Numbered from the stretch's first letter, positions 1-14,900 are shown. The stretch is 64,000 nucleotides of DNA from Corbicula japonica (GCA_038501625.1 JAZAYU010000001.1:620001-684000), one strand, 5' to 3'. Numbers and translations are program-made. Notes: a model not told the origin generated them from the letters alone.

Positions 1-679
1 TGTTTTGAAATTTGAAAATGTAATTTTTTTTATTAAGGTATGCACATTTCATAGTGAAACTTAAGTTTTGGTCAAAAAGTGTGCCCACAATGAAATACTA
101 TAAAATCATTTCTGAAAATGCCAAATATATATATATTTAGCATATTTTCATTTTTTCAGACAATTTTGTTTGAATGAACATTATCCAACTGTTTTAACAT
201 CTACTGATATAATACTATCTTTAGTGAAACCATTTATGTACATAATTCAAAGGCATTTAAATTTTAGGTTTATAACAAAACTTAACATTTTAAATATTTT
301 TAGGCAATATTTATGCCATTGTGAACCTGCTCCTTTTTCAGTTAACAAGTTTATATTCAACACCTGTTAATAACAATGCAATATTAAAGACAACAAAATC
401 TGTTTTTTGTAGACATACAAATTAAACACATAACCTAACCCAACTGACAACACAACTGTGCATGTATCATCAAAACTCTTGGCGTCAGTCATTAAAAGTT
501 AGATTGAACACGAAACATACCATAAATTACAAAAATAAAAAATTCTTAATCTTTTATCACAATGCATATTATGTATCAGTATCTACTTTTAACGAACTAT
601 TTCCTTGCACCAGAGCACTACCAGTGTAAAGGTAAACAACAAAGTCTGAGCTGCAATGTAAATATTGAACTACCACTAT
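1..679. other. AT-rich stretch, nothing recognised
   Basis: No ORF with family resemblance, repeat match or splice-bounded exon was found. It lies downstream of the 3' end of the minus-strand USP10 gene. Confidence 0.5.
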
Positions 680-902
680 TTAACCCTTTCCTTGATATAT
701 ACGCATTTTACGCATGTGTGACCAGTGTACATCCGTGCCGTCTGATAAGGATCTGCACTGGTCGCATTTTGGTCAGAAATAACCTAATGAATCAAAAAGC
801 GAACAGTTTAGATCCTTATGAGACGGCACGGATGTGCCGGCTGATCTGGATCTAAACTGTTCGCCCTAGCAATAAAGGTGTATCTATACAGGAAAGGGTT
901 AA
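680..902. repeat. TTAA-flanked palindromic MITE (family A), full copy
   Basis: Starts TTAACCCTTTCC and ends GGAAAGGGTTAA. The inside is a long imperfect palindrome with blocks such as GATCCAGATCAGCCGGCAC and its complement. TTAA plus a CCC start suggests a piggyBac-like non-autonomous element; Kolobok also uses TTAA, so the class is an inference. Confidence 0.8.
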
Positions 903-962
903 GATTCAAGGACATGGCTCATATCTAGTGCTTAGTTTACATTGCTTAGTACATAAACATGC

Positions 963-1201
963 TTAACCCTTCACTCTATATAATATATGAATTTTAATGC
1001 ATGTGCGACCAGTGTAGATCCAGATCAGCCGGCACATTGATGCTGTCTAATCTGGGTCTATACTGGGAGCATCTTGTCAGAAATAACATGAATCTAAAAC
1101 AAAACTATAGATTCTAATCAGATGGCATATATGTTCGACTGATCTGCATCTACACTGTTTTTCCAGGCCATAAAGGTGTAAAAATGGTGGAGAGGGGTTA
1201 A
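963..1201. repeat. Family A MITE, full but diverged copy
   Basis: TTAACCCTTCAC at the left and GGGGTTAA at the right, with the same internal blocks (GACCAGTGTAGATCC, AATAACATGAATCT). Confidence 0.7.
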
Positions 1202-1441
1202 GAGATTGCTGTATTGTTTTCATCAGTAAAAGCACAACATTTTCAAATTTTTTTCCATTCAACTGTTTACCTAGTTTTACACCAATTTTATGCTTATCAC
1301 CACTATTAAACTTTCCTTGCTTTCAAGGTTAATCACAAAGTTCTGCTGCATCACCTTGCTATGTAAGCTAATATTTAGCACCAACATCACAAGCAACATA
1401 GTAATAACTATAGGATTATTGAATTATTTACATAAAACATT

Positions 1442-1656
1442 TCTTAACACTTTACACCATAAATAAATGCCTTCTATCACATGTGAGCCCAGTGCTGTTC
1501 CAGATGAGGATCTGCAGTTAACTTCAAGAATCATGGGGTTATTTCTGACCTAGAAGCTAACAGTGCAGGTCCTGATCAGTTGGCATGAATGTGCTGGCTG
1601 ATTCAAATCTACATTATTTGCCCACATGATAAAAGTGCATCTACGGAGAAAAGTTT
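1442..1656. repeat. Family A MITE, degenerate
   Basis: Recognisable by the GTGAGCCCAGTGC, TTATTTCTGACC and GCAGGTCCTGATCAG-like blocks. The ends are eroded. Confidence 0.45.
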
Positions 1657-1725
1657 TATACTTCTACAGTCATAACACTGGTTATCAACTTACATCTCAT
1701 GTATCCAGTATAACATCTGGACTGG

Positions 1726-1862
1726 AGGTTATACAGCTGAGATTGGAAACCAGTCTCAAATCTCAAGCATCTGATTGGCTGAAATGGCGACTGGTTGCCA
1801 TTTCAGCCAATCAGATGCTTGAGATTTGAGACTGGTTTCCATGCACAGTTTTATAACCTTGG
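1726..1862. repeat. Foldback hairpin (family B)
   Basis: Two arms meet head to head: ACCAGTCTCAAATCTCAAGC followed by ATTTCAGCCAATCAGATGC in reverse complement. Ends read GGTTATA and TATAACC. About 60-bp near-perfect arms with almost no loop. Confidence 0.8.
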
Positions 1863-2778
1863 GCAATGGTCAGCCTAATATCTAAACCTCATGTCAACCA
1901 AATTTGATTTTTGGCAATGCGGGTATGCAGAAAAACTGGTGCGAAAACATGTCAAACTCTTGCACCTCTATGCCACTGAGGAAGATTCAGGATAGTCATG
2001 TGCTGAAATAAAGTATTCTTATTGGTGGATATTTCATAAGTTCAAAACCTCATACAGGGTCTTGATATAAGGCCGACGATGTACATATTTTAAGTGTTCA
2101 AACCTCTAATCTTAATACCAATAAGATTATACAGGCATCTAGTTAATAACAACACACTTAATAAAGCTGCTCACATTTCACACTATCAAATATAACAGTA
2201 ATTAATCCAATGATCTGTTATACAGGCAACACAGTTTGAAATACTGTTAACATGTTATCTAATCCACATTCATATAACTGTCTGAAGGTGGTCTGGTGGT
2301 ATCACTTTCATTTTTACAAAACAAACAGTAAATCACAAGTGCTATCACGAAGACAACCAAGACCCAGCTCTTTAATGTAATATGTGGGTTTGGACCATTT
2401 GCAATTATAACAGCAGTTGTCTTTCCTTGATTTCTTATCACTACACATCAGGTTTGACGAAGTTAATTTTACCAAACTGTCAACAGATGAGTTGCTACAG
2501 TCTAGTCAACACATAATATGTGCAAATGTTAACACTGGATTAGCATTTGAGGCTCCATCTGTTTCATCCAGCTCATTTACCATTTAGTCACCAGATTCAC
2601 AAATCCATTGCTAACAAAAATCTAGAACCCCACAATTATTTAGTCTTTATAAAACGCATGATAACATTTACTTTTAGATGAATGTTTTTTCTATCAATTA
2701 AGATCACATTCACTGTATTCAATAATTTCATGACATATTTACATTTGTAATCAACAGACATACACACATTAAATGGCC
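1863..2778. other. Likely USP10 3' UTR and flanking DNA
   Basis: This follows the USP10 stop codon on the minus strand. A 60-codon minus-strand ORF at 2259-2441 has one hydrophobic stretch but no family resemblance, so I do not call it a gene. No clear poly(A) signal could be fixed by eye. Confidence 0.35.
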
Positions 2779-2966
2779 TTAATGGCTGTCGAGTCTCCTG
2801 TAGTAGAGAAGATATGGTACCCTGGGCGGGCTGTGTTTCAGCACGACTGCAGCTGGAACCGTTTTCACTGTGCTATCATCAATGTAAATCCAGCCATTGA
2901 TCCCTGGATGAAACACACTTGTTGTATAGTGTCCCCCTGTAGCCTTCTTTCCAATATGATACACAA
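2779..2966 (-). CDS. USP10: USP10 last exon, catalytic His/Asp
   Basis: It enters with two bases of a split Val codon after TTTTTCAG and ends at TAA (2779-2781). It encodes [16 protein letters not shown], then GWIYIDD and [15 protein letters not shown] carries the general-base His and IDD the third catalytic residue, as in the USP family. Confidence 0.93.
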
Positions 2967-5900
2967 CTGAAAAACAACAAACACTGGTATAAAACTGGTC
3001 AACAACAAACAACTGATAACACAACAGGAAAACAACAAACTATTCTAATGCATGAAATTTAAATAAGGCTGTCATTTGAATCAGAATAGATCCAGTTCAG
3101 CTGGTACATCAATGCCATCTGATTCAGTTCTACACTGTTCACTTTTCGATACCTTGGGTTATTCCTGACAAATAACAAACAGTGAAGATCCATATTATAC
3201 AGCTAAGATTTGCCAGCTGATCTGTGCCCAAGGTTATAAAACTGAGCATGGAAACCAGTCTCAAATCTCAAGCATCTGATTGGCTGAAATGGCGACCAGT
3301 CGCCATTTCAGCCAATCAGATGCTTGAGATTTGAGACTGGTTTCCAAACTCAGTTTTATAACCTTCAGCCCTGGATGTACAATGTTCCCACTTCAATAAA
3401 ACCCATATAAATGGAGTTTAGTGTTATAATACTAAAACTACTTTCTAATATAAACATATACACACATCAGTTGCAAGGTCATGTGCTGAAAAACTGACAC
3501 ACATTTCTAAATGTCAATGAAGTCAATTAAGTTTTATTATGTTGTGATGGTAAAAGCTTTTTATAAAGTATATGTTGTTTTACTTTATAAAAGAACATCT
3601 AGAAATTATAAGGAATTTAGTTTTCATTAATTTCTGAAAAGTACTTCCAAGTCCACGGTTTATGACTGTTATAGGCCAATGATTTTCCTGTTTGCTATGA
3701 AGCTTAATCACTTTTTAGTTTTCCAATTACCTAGTTTTCAACCTTCAGGTGTTTTTACTTCACTCTCAAGAACGCTCTCTATTTCAGTTAATTTCTCTGA
3801 TAATAATTATATGTCTTTTAACCAAAGGTACAAACCTAACAGAAGTGCTCTGTGCCCAAGGTTATAAAACTGAGCATGGAAACCAGTCTCAAATCTCAAG
3901 CATCTGATTGGCTGAAATGGCGACTAATTTGAAGTTTTAATTAAACCAATTGTGAAGTTCAAATAGTTAGATGTTTGGATCATAACTGTCTCTATTTCAG
4001 CCAGTCTGATGTTTTACAATTGAGACTGGTCTCCAACATCAGGGCTGAAGGTTATAAAATTGAGTTTGGAAACCAGTCTCAAATCTCAAGCATCTGATTG
4101 GCTGAAATGGCGACCAGTCGCCATTTCAGCCAATCAGATCCTTGAGATTTGAGACTGGTTTCCATGCTCAGTTTTATAACCTTGGGCACAGTTTTATAAT
4201 CTTCAGCCAAGTATATAATACTCAAAATGATCAAATTATTCTCCAGGTATAGTAACTCAAGTGCAACTACAATTAAATAAAGAATCCATATAAGGGTTTT
4301 TTTTAACTGGTTGCTTACACCAAGGGGCTACAAAAAACTGGAAATTTTATTAAAAATAATTCAGTGTGGAACATGTCTACTGGCTGTTTATGAAAGGTGG
4401 TTAAAAACAGGTGACAACTAACACTATACTGTGTATTAACAGGGCCTTCCCCAGAAAAATTTTAAGGCATCCTGGCATTCTACGCGTGACGTGCAACTTT
4501 GTGCCAAATGTTTACTATGATTGATGTGGTGCATCTTACAAATATATGAAAAACAATGCAAAATAGTTTTCCTTTCATTGAAATATAACAATGCAGCACA
4601 TTTTTCAAAGCACATTTTTCACAGAACTACCACAGAGTTACTACTGTATGGTACTTAAATAAAAAGTTGATACAAAACAATTGTTGCTTCTTGTCTTAAT
4701 GGACATAAGCCTGAAAATCATGTTACAATTGTCTCTTGTTGCAACATATCTCAAATCAGATACACAGCCCTAGATTGCAGACCTCCTCAGGGCACGACAA
4801 ATCCATTGCCCGGTTCCCGCGGGCTACCGATTTCGACCCTGCGGACTACCAAAAAAATTCAGTGAGTGCCCGCCGGGCCACCTTAATCCCATATTGGTTG
4901 CCCGACAAATCATCAATTCCAATAAACAGGAAACGTTATGACACTCGACTGTAAAACAACACGGGCGGGTAATTATCGATTTCGTCACCTTTGACCTCTC
5001 GCTGTCAGTCTCGCACGCTCTGTTGTATGCTATCTATGTATTTAACCGAGCGCGAGGATACGGCGAGATAATGCGGTACTTTAATGTGTTTTGATTAGAT
5101 TATCACTCTGTCAATTAAACAATCTGTTGATTGCAAACTTTCACAGTTTCGGCTACCTAATTTACGACAGATCGAAGGTGTAATTGGTAAGTATGTCAGT
5201 CGATTGAGGATGATTGGGTTAATTATTACGTAGGTGAGAAAAGCAATGGTCGGCGAGAAAATAAAAACTTTAAACAGGTGACATTTCGCAAAACGTTTCA
5301 TAATAGAAAATTCTATATTAAGATCATAAGATAACGTGTTGTAAATGTTATATTTTTAGTTGGATTAGTATTTTGTTAATGAAAAATGGATCGTTGTGTC
5401 ATCAGAAGGCAAGTTATATGTTTAATTTTCTTGCCAAATGCTGGTCTTGGGGTTTTTACATAAAATAAGATATGATATAAATTAATTTTAAAGAAGTATT
5501 TCTCCAAAGGCCAGATGAGTTTCTGTTTCTAATTTAAATCATATTCATTTAAATTAGATCATATTCAAGCATTGTGATTTATAAAAGTTAACAGAATAGG
5601 CTAGATAAATTAAAAATCTGATGTTTGTTGTTAAAGGAGTTTCAGGGGCAGATAGTGATGAAACTCATAAATTCAAATATTATGCATTTCTTTTCCTTTT
5701 TATCCAAATGCAGGAATGAATTTAAATATTTGATATGATCATGCTAGAAACTTAATTGGTTGCTGATTAATAAAGGGTTAATAAAAGAGTAGAGATATAA
5801 TGAAATTATTTCTATTTGGGAGAGTGAGCCTTCGACTCAAAACCCATCATCAAATCACAGACAGCAGTCAACTCCCAAATCAGTGAAGAGAAAACTAGAT

Positions 5901-8900
5901 GATAAAACGCCCAAACGACCCAAATTCTCTTGCAAAGAATATGACAAGAATCAACGGGTTCGAACATTTCAAGTCAGCTGGCTTACTTCATATCCCTGGG
6001 TGAAACATGATCTCGGAAGTAGTGCAGAGGATGACCTGGGATTTATGTATTGTAAAAAAGTAAATAAATAAAAGTAAATAATCTGAGAGGTGTTTTTATA
6101 TTGACTAGTAATCCAAACCATCCCATCATTGTTGTAAAAAGTATATATCTAAGGTAATAAATACGCAACCGAAAAGTCCCGGCTACCAAGCAAAAATCCT
6201 GGTAGCCCAGTGGGCTACCAAGTAATTTCAGGATTTGTCGTGCCCTGCCTCCTGTAGTTGTCTTATGATAATGCCACAATTCAACACATGTTGAAAAATA
6301 AACATACTCAGTAGAAGGGTCATTTTTTGTAAAGGATAGCATCTAAAGATGTACAAAATTAATAATGTTAAAACTTTCATCATTCTATAATCACCTGTTA
6401 ATTAAAGTGATTATCAATTACCACTTTCTTAACATCGCTTACACATCTTCACAGTTAGCAGGTCATCAAAGAACAAAATACTTTCTTTAATCTCATTTGG
6501 GCCATCATAACTGCCAAGATAATTTGTTCTTATAAATTGGTTGATTAACGACTGTCTTCTCTGTATTGTATCCGACTTCTCATACACAGCAAACGCTCAT
6601 TAAATATTGTAACAAGCAGATGCTTAACAATATCAGAGAAACCGCTTGAAATTGATCAGGAAGTTTCGTAATTTGACACGTTTACTGACCTTGTTGATTG
6701 AATTTTAAGGCATCCTAGCCAAGATTTATGGCATACCAGCAGATTATAAGCATCCTGCTAAAGACAGTTTAAAAATTAAGGCATCCTGACACCGGTATGC
6801 CATAAAAGCCCTGACTAATACACAACAACCTCATTAATTTCTGGATATCATAATGCATTAATGAATATTAATAGCTGAAAAACCTGAGGACATAGCATAT
6901 TTTTAGTTTCTGTTTTAAGATAATGATGGTATAATGTAATCACAGCTTTCATGGGATATTTTGTTGAGTAACTGCTTGAAGAAATCAAGACTGTTGTGGT
7001 AATTCTGGTATTTATTCTAGCAATTATTCTGAAGGCCAATGCTTTAACAGTGCTTTTTATGCAGACAGCAGTATTGGCTGTACAAATGATGCTGTATAAT
7101 GGTAGGAAATATAATTAAATTAATGCAATAAAATTAGCTGGCTGTGTCCACAGGACACTGATGCCCCAATTTCCGCAGATTTGTAACAGGAACTTTGTAT
7201 AATGTATTACAGCATTCATATTTAGTGAGAAAAATCACAATCAAGGTTCTATTTTATGGAAAGTACTGTAAGCTAATTTACGCAGCATTGGCAACACAAG
7301 ATTTTATTATACAAAAAGCCATAACTATCAAAAATCTACCCATCCTTCCTGATCATCTGTGCAAGATTAAAAAAAAACACCAGATAGCAGATGAGGAGAA
7401 AGAGCAACAAATTTCATTACTGAAATAACATAGGGTATTACTCTGGTAAAATGATGGCTGGAAAAAATCTTCCCTTTATGACCATCTGAACATCCTGTGT
7501 GATCATCTTTGAAGGATTGAAAGAAATCCAACAGCTAGTAAATGAGGAGCTGATTATAAGTATCATGCACGAGTGTGAGGTGAAGATGGAAAAATCTGTC
7601 ATCGAGGGTTAACTGTTTTGCGGGAACGAGGCTCTGCCGAGTTCCCGCCAAAACAGTTCACCCGAGGTGACAGATTTTTCTATCTTTACCGAATGTCTCG
7701 TGCAAGATACTTTTTCTTGCATACCTTTTTTTTATTTATAACATTTCTGTGTATGTAGACAAACTAATTTATTTTCCTTATGTTCAAATAATGACATTTA
7801 CGTAAACCCTTTTTTACAATGACGTCACTAACTTGAATATATTACGTCAGATACTTGAAGACGTGACGTCACTCACGTGACTCATTCTACACCCGCGGGG
7901 GAGGGGGGGGGGGGGGTGTAGGATCGAAATTTCCTACACGGGTGAAAACACCGGATGACCTGATCTGGTATGCAAGAAAGAAAGTTTATCAATGGAATAA
8001 AGGGTTAAAAGGCAACTATGAAGAAAAGTGCTCAAGATCATAAAACTAAATCTGGAGATCAGTCTCAAATCTCAAGCATCAGATTGGTTGAAATGGTGAC
8101 CAGTCGCCATTTCAGCCAATCAGATCCTTGAGATTGAGACTGATCTCAAAACTTAGTTTTATGATCTTGGGCACAGGCAAGCTTTACCTGCGAACAGCTT
8201 GTAGGTTCTCTGTTGAGCTGTTAGTTTGCTGCGTGCATTCGGAGACAACAAATCTGCAAATGTAAAAAAGGGAAGTTCATTCGAGCCAAAAATAAATTGA
8301 TGCATATCTGGAAAATTTAGTTGCCATCAAAAATGGAAACCGCAACTGCTGATTAACCTTATGCTATAGAAATAATGCTCCTGTACCATACAATTGTAAG
8401 ATCACACATAAAAAAGAACATTAGGCTTTAAGTTGCCTGATAGACCATTTACTTATTTTGTATATAGCTTAGCAACCTGGGACAACCTCTAACTCTTGTT
8501 TGCAATGTGGAACAAAATAAGTTAACTTAATCCTATACTCCATTTATCAATATGTTTTTAAACATTTGCAACCTGTGTAGATAAAGATTAGTTGGCATAT
8601 CAGTGCTGTATGATCTGGATCTACCCTGGTCGCATCTTGGTCAGAAATAACCTTGTGAATTTTAAAGCATGAATGTGAAAGCTGATCTGGATCAAAACTG
8701 TTTGCCCATACAATAAAGATGTATTTTTGGCGCAAAGGGTTTATTTACAAATAACAACTTGCATGTTTTGACTATTTTCTGTTTCCCTGCACTAAACAAA
8801 CAAATTATAACATATTTAATTAGACTCCTACTCAAGTATAATTTATTTAACATTTCTAACCTTTAGTTATTTCCAGTTCTATGCTGTATTCCACTTTCTT

Positions 8901-11900
8901 CAAGACCTTCTGCGAGCCACCATCTTTATCATACACAAAGCACTTGAGATGTAGGATCAACACGGGAGGTAACTCTTCCAGGCTTAGCTTCTTCATTACC
9001 TCCACCTTTAAGTACAATATAATTTTTATTTAGATAAATTATATACTAAAATTAAGAAATTTTGTTTTAACTAGAATTATCACTGAAAGTGATTAAATAC
9101 CCCCACATTTGTGCTTGATACTTGAACTGGGAATTCTTAGAATCAATGTGTGCCAAAAATGTTAAAATATGTGAAGCCTTTCATAAGAAATCATCCAGAA
9201 ACCATTTTTTCTATTTTTAGTAACATTGAACAGTGACCTTGACCCCACCAGGCCCTTTTTTAATACCAAGTTTCATCTTTACAGACACTATCTATATAGC
9301 AATTTTCATCACAATATCTCATTCAGAACTACAGTTATTGAGCATATACAGTATTTCTATTTATAGTAACAGTGACCTTGACCCCACAGGCCTTACTTTC
9401 AATTCCAAAAGTCGTCTTCACAGAAACCACCAAGACACCAAATTTCATTCAAGAATCTCATTCTAAGCTATAGTTACTGAGTGGAAATGAAGTTTTGAAG
9501 TTAAAATAACAATGACCTTGACCTTGAACCCACAGGCCCCAAAGTCAAACCTAACCTGTATCTTGTAATGTTACATCTGTGTTCCAAATAATAATTAAAT
9601 CTATGAAGTATTCCATGAGTTATCGTCCAGAAACAGTTTATTCTATTTTAAGTAACAGTGACCTTGACATTGAACCCACAGGCCCCAAAGTCGTACTCAA
9701 CCTGTATCTTCTGATGTTACATCTATGTCCCAAAAAAGTATTTAATCTGTGAAGTATTTCATGAGTAATCATCCGGAAACCATTTTTCTATTTTTAGTAA
9801 CACTGACCTTGACAGTGACCCCACCAGCCCCAAAGTCGAACTTGACCTGTATCTTGTGACGTTACACCTGTGTACCAAACATTTTTTAAATATTTGATAC
9901 CTTTCAGGAGTTATCGTCTGGAAAGCATTTTTCTATTTTTAGTAACAGTGACCTTGACACTGAACCCACCAGCCCCAAAATCGAACTTGACCTGTATCTT
10001 ATGATGTTACACCTGTGTACCAAAAATTATTTAAATCTGTCAAGCCTTTCATGAGTTATCATCCGGAAACCAAGAATCCAACCGACCGACGGACCGACAA
10101 GCTCACTCCTATATACCCCCTCAAACTTCGTTTGTGGGGGTATAATGATTTTTTGTACAATATTTACAAAATATATCATTAACCCTTTCCTCCATAGAAT
10201 CACTTTTATTGCACAGTTTAGGTCCGTGTGGTCTGATCAGGATCTAAACTGTTCGCTGTTTTATTCATTAGGTTATTTCTGACCAAAAGCGACCAGTGCA
10301 GATCCTGATCAGACAGCACAGATCTGCCGGCTGATCTGGATCTACACTGGTTGCACATGCGTAAAAATGCGTATATACGGAGGAAAAGGTTAAGCAGTTT
10401 TCACAACATTTTGCCACATAATGACAATAGGTTATTTAATATGATATGAACATATCATCAAAATATGAATATGATTGTTAACAACTAACACATATCACTT
10501 AGGATGTTTGTATACAGTTTATGTCTTTTTCATGATTATTTGAAATTATTCTTTTATACCTTATTTAGACAATGCATAGCTGGTGAAATTCAAAATTTAT
10601 TTTTTTAATAATATTTTTGAAATGTCTATGAATCACTGATTTAACTTGCTTAATTTAAATAAATCTGAATCAATGACACCAACTTAGACTTTATTTGTCT
10701 AGGGATGACAGACATGCAAACCACTGTCGTAAACTGGTATCACACTTCACTCACAAATCACTGCATAATCAAAATAAATAAAACTGTCTGCCAGGTTGAG
10801 ATATTTAGGAAATGATATTTCAGTTGTAACAGTTGTCCATAAAATTAACAGACTGAAAGACAAGCTGACATATGAAGGCAATCTCGACAGTGTTGAGATT
10901 ACACTGAATTAGCCTGTTATTGCTGGTGTTGCAGAAATCTCCATGATTTAAACACACAGAGGAGTATTAACTGATTGCATTAATAGATCTACAAAACATA
11001 ACAATGGTTTATTATTACAAAGATGACTTAAGAGTAATAAATTCATTAAAACAAAAGGGGACAAAAATGGACTTGAAAATTTTTCTGTGGTGTTAAAAGT
11101 TTCAATGTCACTTTTCAATTCGGTTTCATAAAAATTTCTGACCAAAAATGACCAGTGTAAATCTAGATCATAGTTATGGCAAGGATATTCTGGCTGGTCT
11201 GCATCTACACTGCTCACAAACACAATGAAACCTCTATATACGGAGTTATAGGTTGATGAATATTAGCTATACAGACCTCAGTGTTAGTTTTAGGACAGTT
11301 GTATCCACTGATCTGCTCCTTGCTGACAAATCCTTCCAGGGCATCCTTCACATTCCAAACCTTATCAGACTGAAACAAAACGAAACATAAGTCAGGAAGT
11401 TCAAATATCTGTGTTGGAGACCAGTGTCAAATCTCATCAATATGATTAGCTGAAACCATGCAAAGGCTTGGAATTGATCAATGGGTAACTTAAGATCTTA
11501 GACTGGTTTCCATACCAAGTTCTATAACCTTTGTCTGAAAGTTTGTCCATTGCCCATCTGAGAAACATGTTTGGTGCCAAGGGTTATAAAACTAAGCATG
11601 GAAACCAGTCTCAAATATCAAGCATCTGATTGGCTGATAATTTTAGATGAATGTTGTTTGTATGTGTTTTATTTTGTTTACAGAGAATCACTATGAATAA
11701 AATTAAATGTGATTAGCGCATCTCTCATATTTTACAACCTTGTATACCCAAGTCCCAGAACATAAGGTTTGTTGTTTTTTTTTAAAGATAATTTGACTAT
11801 TTCTTGCAGCACAAAATTTTATTGACTAAAGAAGTTTAAATCTCTGAGACTTCAAACAAGATTAATACCTGTATATCAAGCTGTAGAGTGAAGAAAGGTT

Positions 11901-14900
11901 CTAGTGACAAGATTAATACCTGTATATCAAGCTGTAGAGTGAAGAAAGGTTCTAGTGACAAGATAAATACCTGTATATCAAGCTGTAGAGTGAAGAAAGG
12001 TTCTAGTGTCGCTGTTTCCTTTGTTGTCGATTTATAAACTGCTGAGCGCACCATACCCGCAAATATTTCTGAGATAGGGGTCTTTGCAAAATTCGCCTGA
12101 AAAAAACAACAACAACAACTTAAACCACCATGAATCTTATCATGATGAATGTTCACAAATATAGTTTTGTATAACTAAGCCAAACTTCATTTCAATGACA
12201 ACACAGCAAATTGTTGCAAATGCCAAAATAATACTGAATACTATTCTACTTATTTCTAAGGTGTCGGCAAGATATGGATACTGAAATTGAATAATTCTAT
12301 CAAATTGGATTTACAGTCAACGTGTCTCTTGTTGAGACTTGTGACAGCTGATACCCTATTAAGGTTTAAAGGCAATTCTATATGGATTATCCCGTGTGTT
12401 CCTAAACTTACCTCTAAACTAAATCATGAATTATCTCCCTTCATTACCGATACACTTAAAGCAGTTGGAAAAATTTCCCTATGTGATTACTAAGATCCTG
12501 AATAATAGAACTTTTTTTAACAAAATTTTGTAAGTCTTATAAGGGCTCAAATGAGCATCAAATTCAAACAAACACTAACAAGAAATTAATTGATTGTCAA
12601 TAGATAACAGATATCAATCAAGATACCGATTGTTAGATATCACTATATATGTGGTTGCCAAGATCTTTGCATGATATAAGCTCACAAAGAAGTTAACAGT
12701 GCAGATCCAGATCAGATGGCACAAAGGTACCAGACAATCAGAATCTACACTGACTGCAATCAGTCATATTTCATACTCCACACAGTTCCATCATGTGATA
12801 AAAGTCCCATCTATGGATTAAAGCAATCAGCAGACTCAGCAACATAGTACTGTATTGAAAATAAAACTAGAATCTGCCCTCGGACACTGATGCCCCCACT
12901 GCTGCAGCATAATTTTTAACAACAAAGAACCAAAACTCTGGTAAAAATGGTCGCAGGAAAAATCCTTTCTTTATGATCATCTACACATCCTGCTTGATCA
13001 TCTGTGCAAGCTTGAAAGAAATCAGCCTTATAGTTTAGGAGGAGTTGATGCCACAAGATTTGGGTACATACGCACGGACGAGTGAAACTCTATATGCCTC
13101 CCACTTTGTGGGTGCATAAAAACTAGCTCCAAGAAAGAAGCTTTAGGACCAGTCTGAAACTCTAACTTTTGATTGGGCAATTTTGAGAGAAAGCTCAATT
13201 TCAAACAGAAATAAGAGACTGTTGCCATTTCTCAGTTTCACAATCCCCAGTCCCTAGTTTTATCTAGTCTATTCATGTGGACACTTACCCTTCGTGTGAG
13301 CACAGACTTTTTCTTGGGTCCCACTTGTTCCCAGTTATCTCCAGTTTCCTCCTCCATTACCTCCCCTTCTGCATGAACAAACCCATTTACATAACCATCC
13401 TCCATCTCTTCTGTCTCTGAAACAACAAACGGTTAATTTATGTTTAACTAATCTTTCCACAGATATGGCTGAAATACATGGGAAAACAGTATATATCCAG
13501 ATCAGATGGCACATCCAAGCTGAATTTGCCTTCTTATATGGATCTACACTGTTTGCTTCTTGGTCAGATAAAACTTAATGAATCTAAAAGCTATCACATG
13601 CAGATCCTAATAAGACAGCATGGATATGCCCTCTGATCTAGATCTAACTGTTTACACATACAATTAACCATTTCCTGAATATATACACATTTTTATTGAT
13701 GTGCGACCAGTGTAGATCCAGATCAGCCAGCACATCAATGCCGTCTGAACTGGTCGCATTTTGATCAGAAATAACCTAACAAATCAAAAAGCGAACAATT
13801 TAGATCCTGATCAGATGGCAAGTATGTGTTAGTTGATCTCAATCTAAACTGTTTACTCATAAAATTAAGGTGAATCTATGGCGGAATGGGTTAAGGCTAT
13901 ATATGGTGTTATGGGATATAATATTAAAAACACAATATTTCTTCACAACATTGAACTTCTGCAGTACTTTGCAGTAACCCTGCAAGTGTTTACGGACATC
14001 TGAGGGTCTCCACTCTTAGAACTCTGTTCATGTGATAAAATTTATTTTCTGTAAAACATTTTATTTTCTACAAAATAATAATAAAGTGAACAATAAACAG
14101 TCAAGAAACAAACTTACCCTGGTTGTCAACAAGGTCTGAGTTGAGGCTGACTGCTGCCGACATTTCTTCATGCATACCATCTAACACACAGCTGAGAAAT
14201 TCCTCTGCATCTTCTTGTTTGCCATGCTGAAAGAAAGGGAAAGCTTCTCATAGAAAGGCTGACAAAAACTTGGCCCCAGTATTAGGTTATAAAACTGAGC
14301 ATGGAAACCAGTCTCAAATCAGTCGCCATTTCAGCCAATCACATGCTTAAGATTTGAGACTGGTTTCCAATCTCAGTTTTATAACCTTCAGCCCTGATCA
14401 TAAAACTGAGACTGGATACCTGTTAAAATCTCCAGCATCTGCTTTGCTATAACTGTTTCTGTCTATTAGATACTTCAGATTTGATACTGGTCTACAGTTT
14501 CAGTTTTATGATCTTTGGCCACGAAGCTCTTACCAATCAAATATTTATCACCTGCAGGAAATAAGTGAAGGGTGCAAGAGGATGTGATAGCTTGACCGAC
14601 CTACTTACAAACAGGATCATGCAAGTTAATAAGGGACTACTCTATTAATAAAAGGGAGTAAATTTATCAAATTCAATGGTACTTATATTGTACTGCATTT
14701 TAGTTTACACGAAATTCCGACAACTTTTAAGAATACTGTGGTAATATTTAATTTTGTATTGGTTGTGTGTTTTTTGCAAAACATATTTGGCATTGACATA
14801 TAACTCACAAATCAAGCCTTTAGTCAATTAAACAGATTTCTGATCTGGATCTACACTAGACACTTTTTTATCAGATATAACCTCATGTATCTTTAAACTG

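Larger units (their letters stand above)
4440..6813. mobile_element. CAGGGC-ended TIR element, host of a nested insertion
   Basis: The left end CAGGGCCTTCCCCAG is followed by AAGGCATCCTGGCA. The right end reads CAGGATGCC-like blocks in reverse complement and closes with AAAGCCCTG. A matching solo end lies at 49740-49829. A second element (4788-6247) is inserted inside. I saw no clean target duplication, so the borders are approximate. Confidence 0.55.

Noticed and set aside
2259..2441. 60-codon minus-strand ORF with a hydrophobic stretch
   Set aside because: Lies in the likely USP10 3' UTR; one membrane-like segment alone is not enough.
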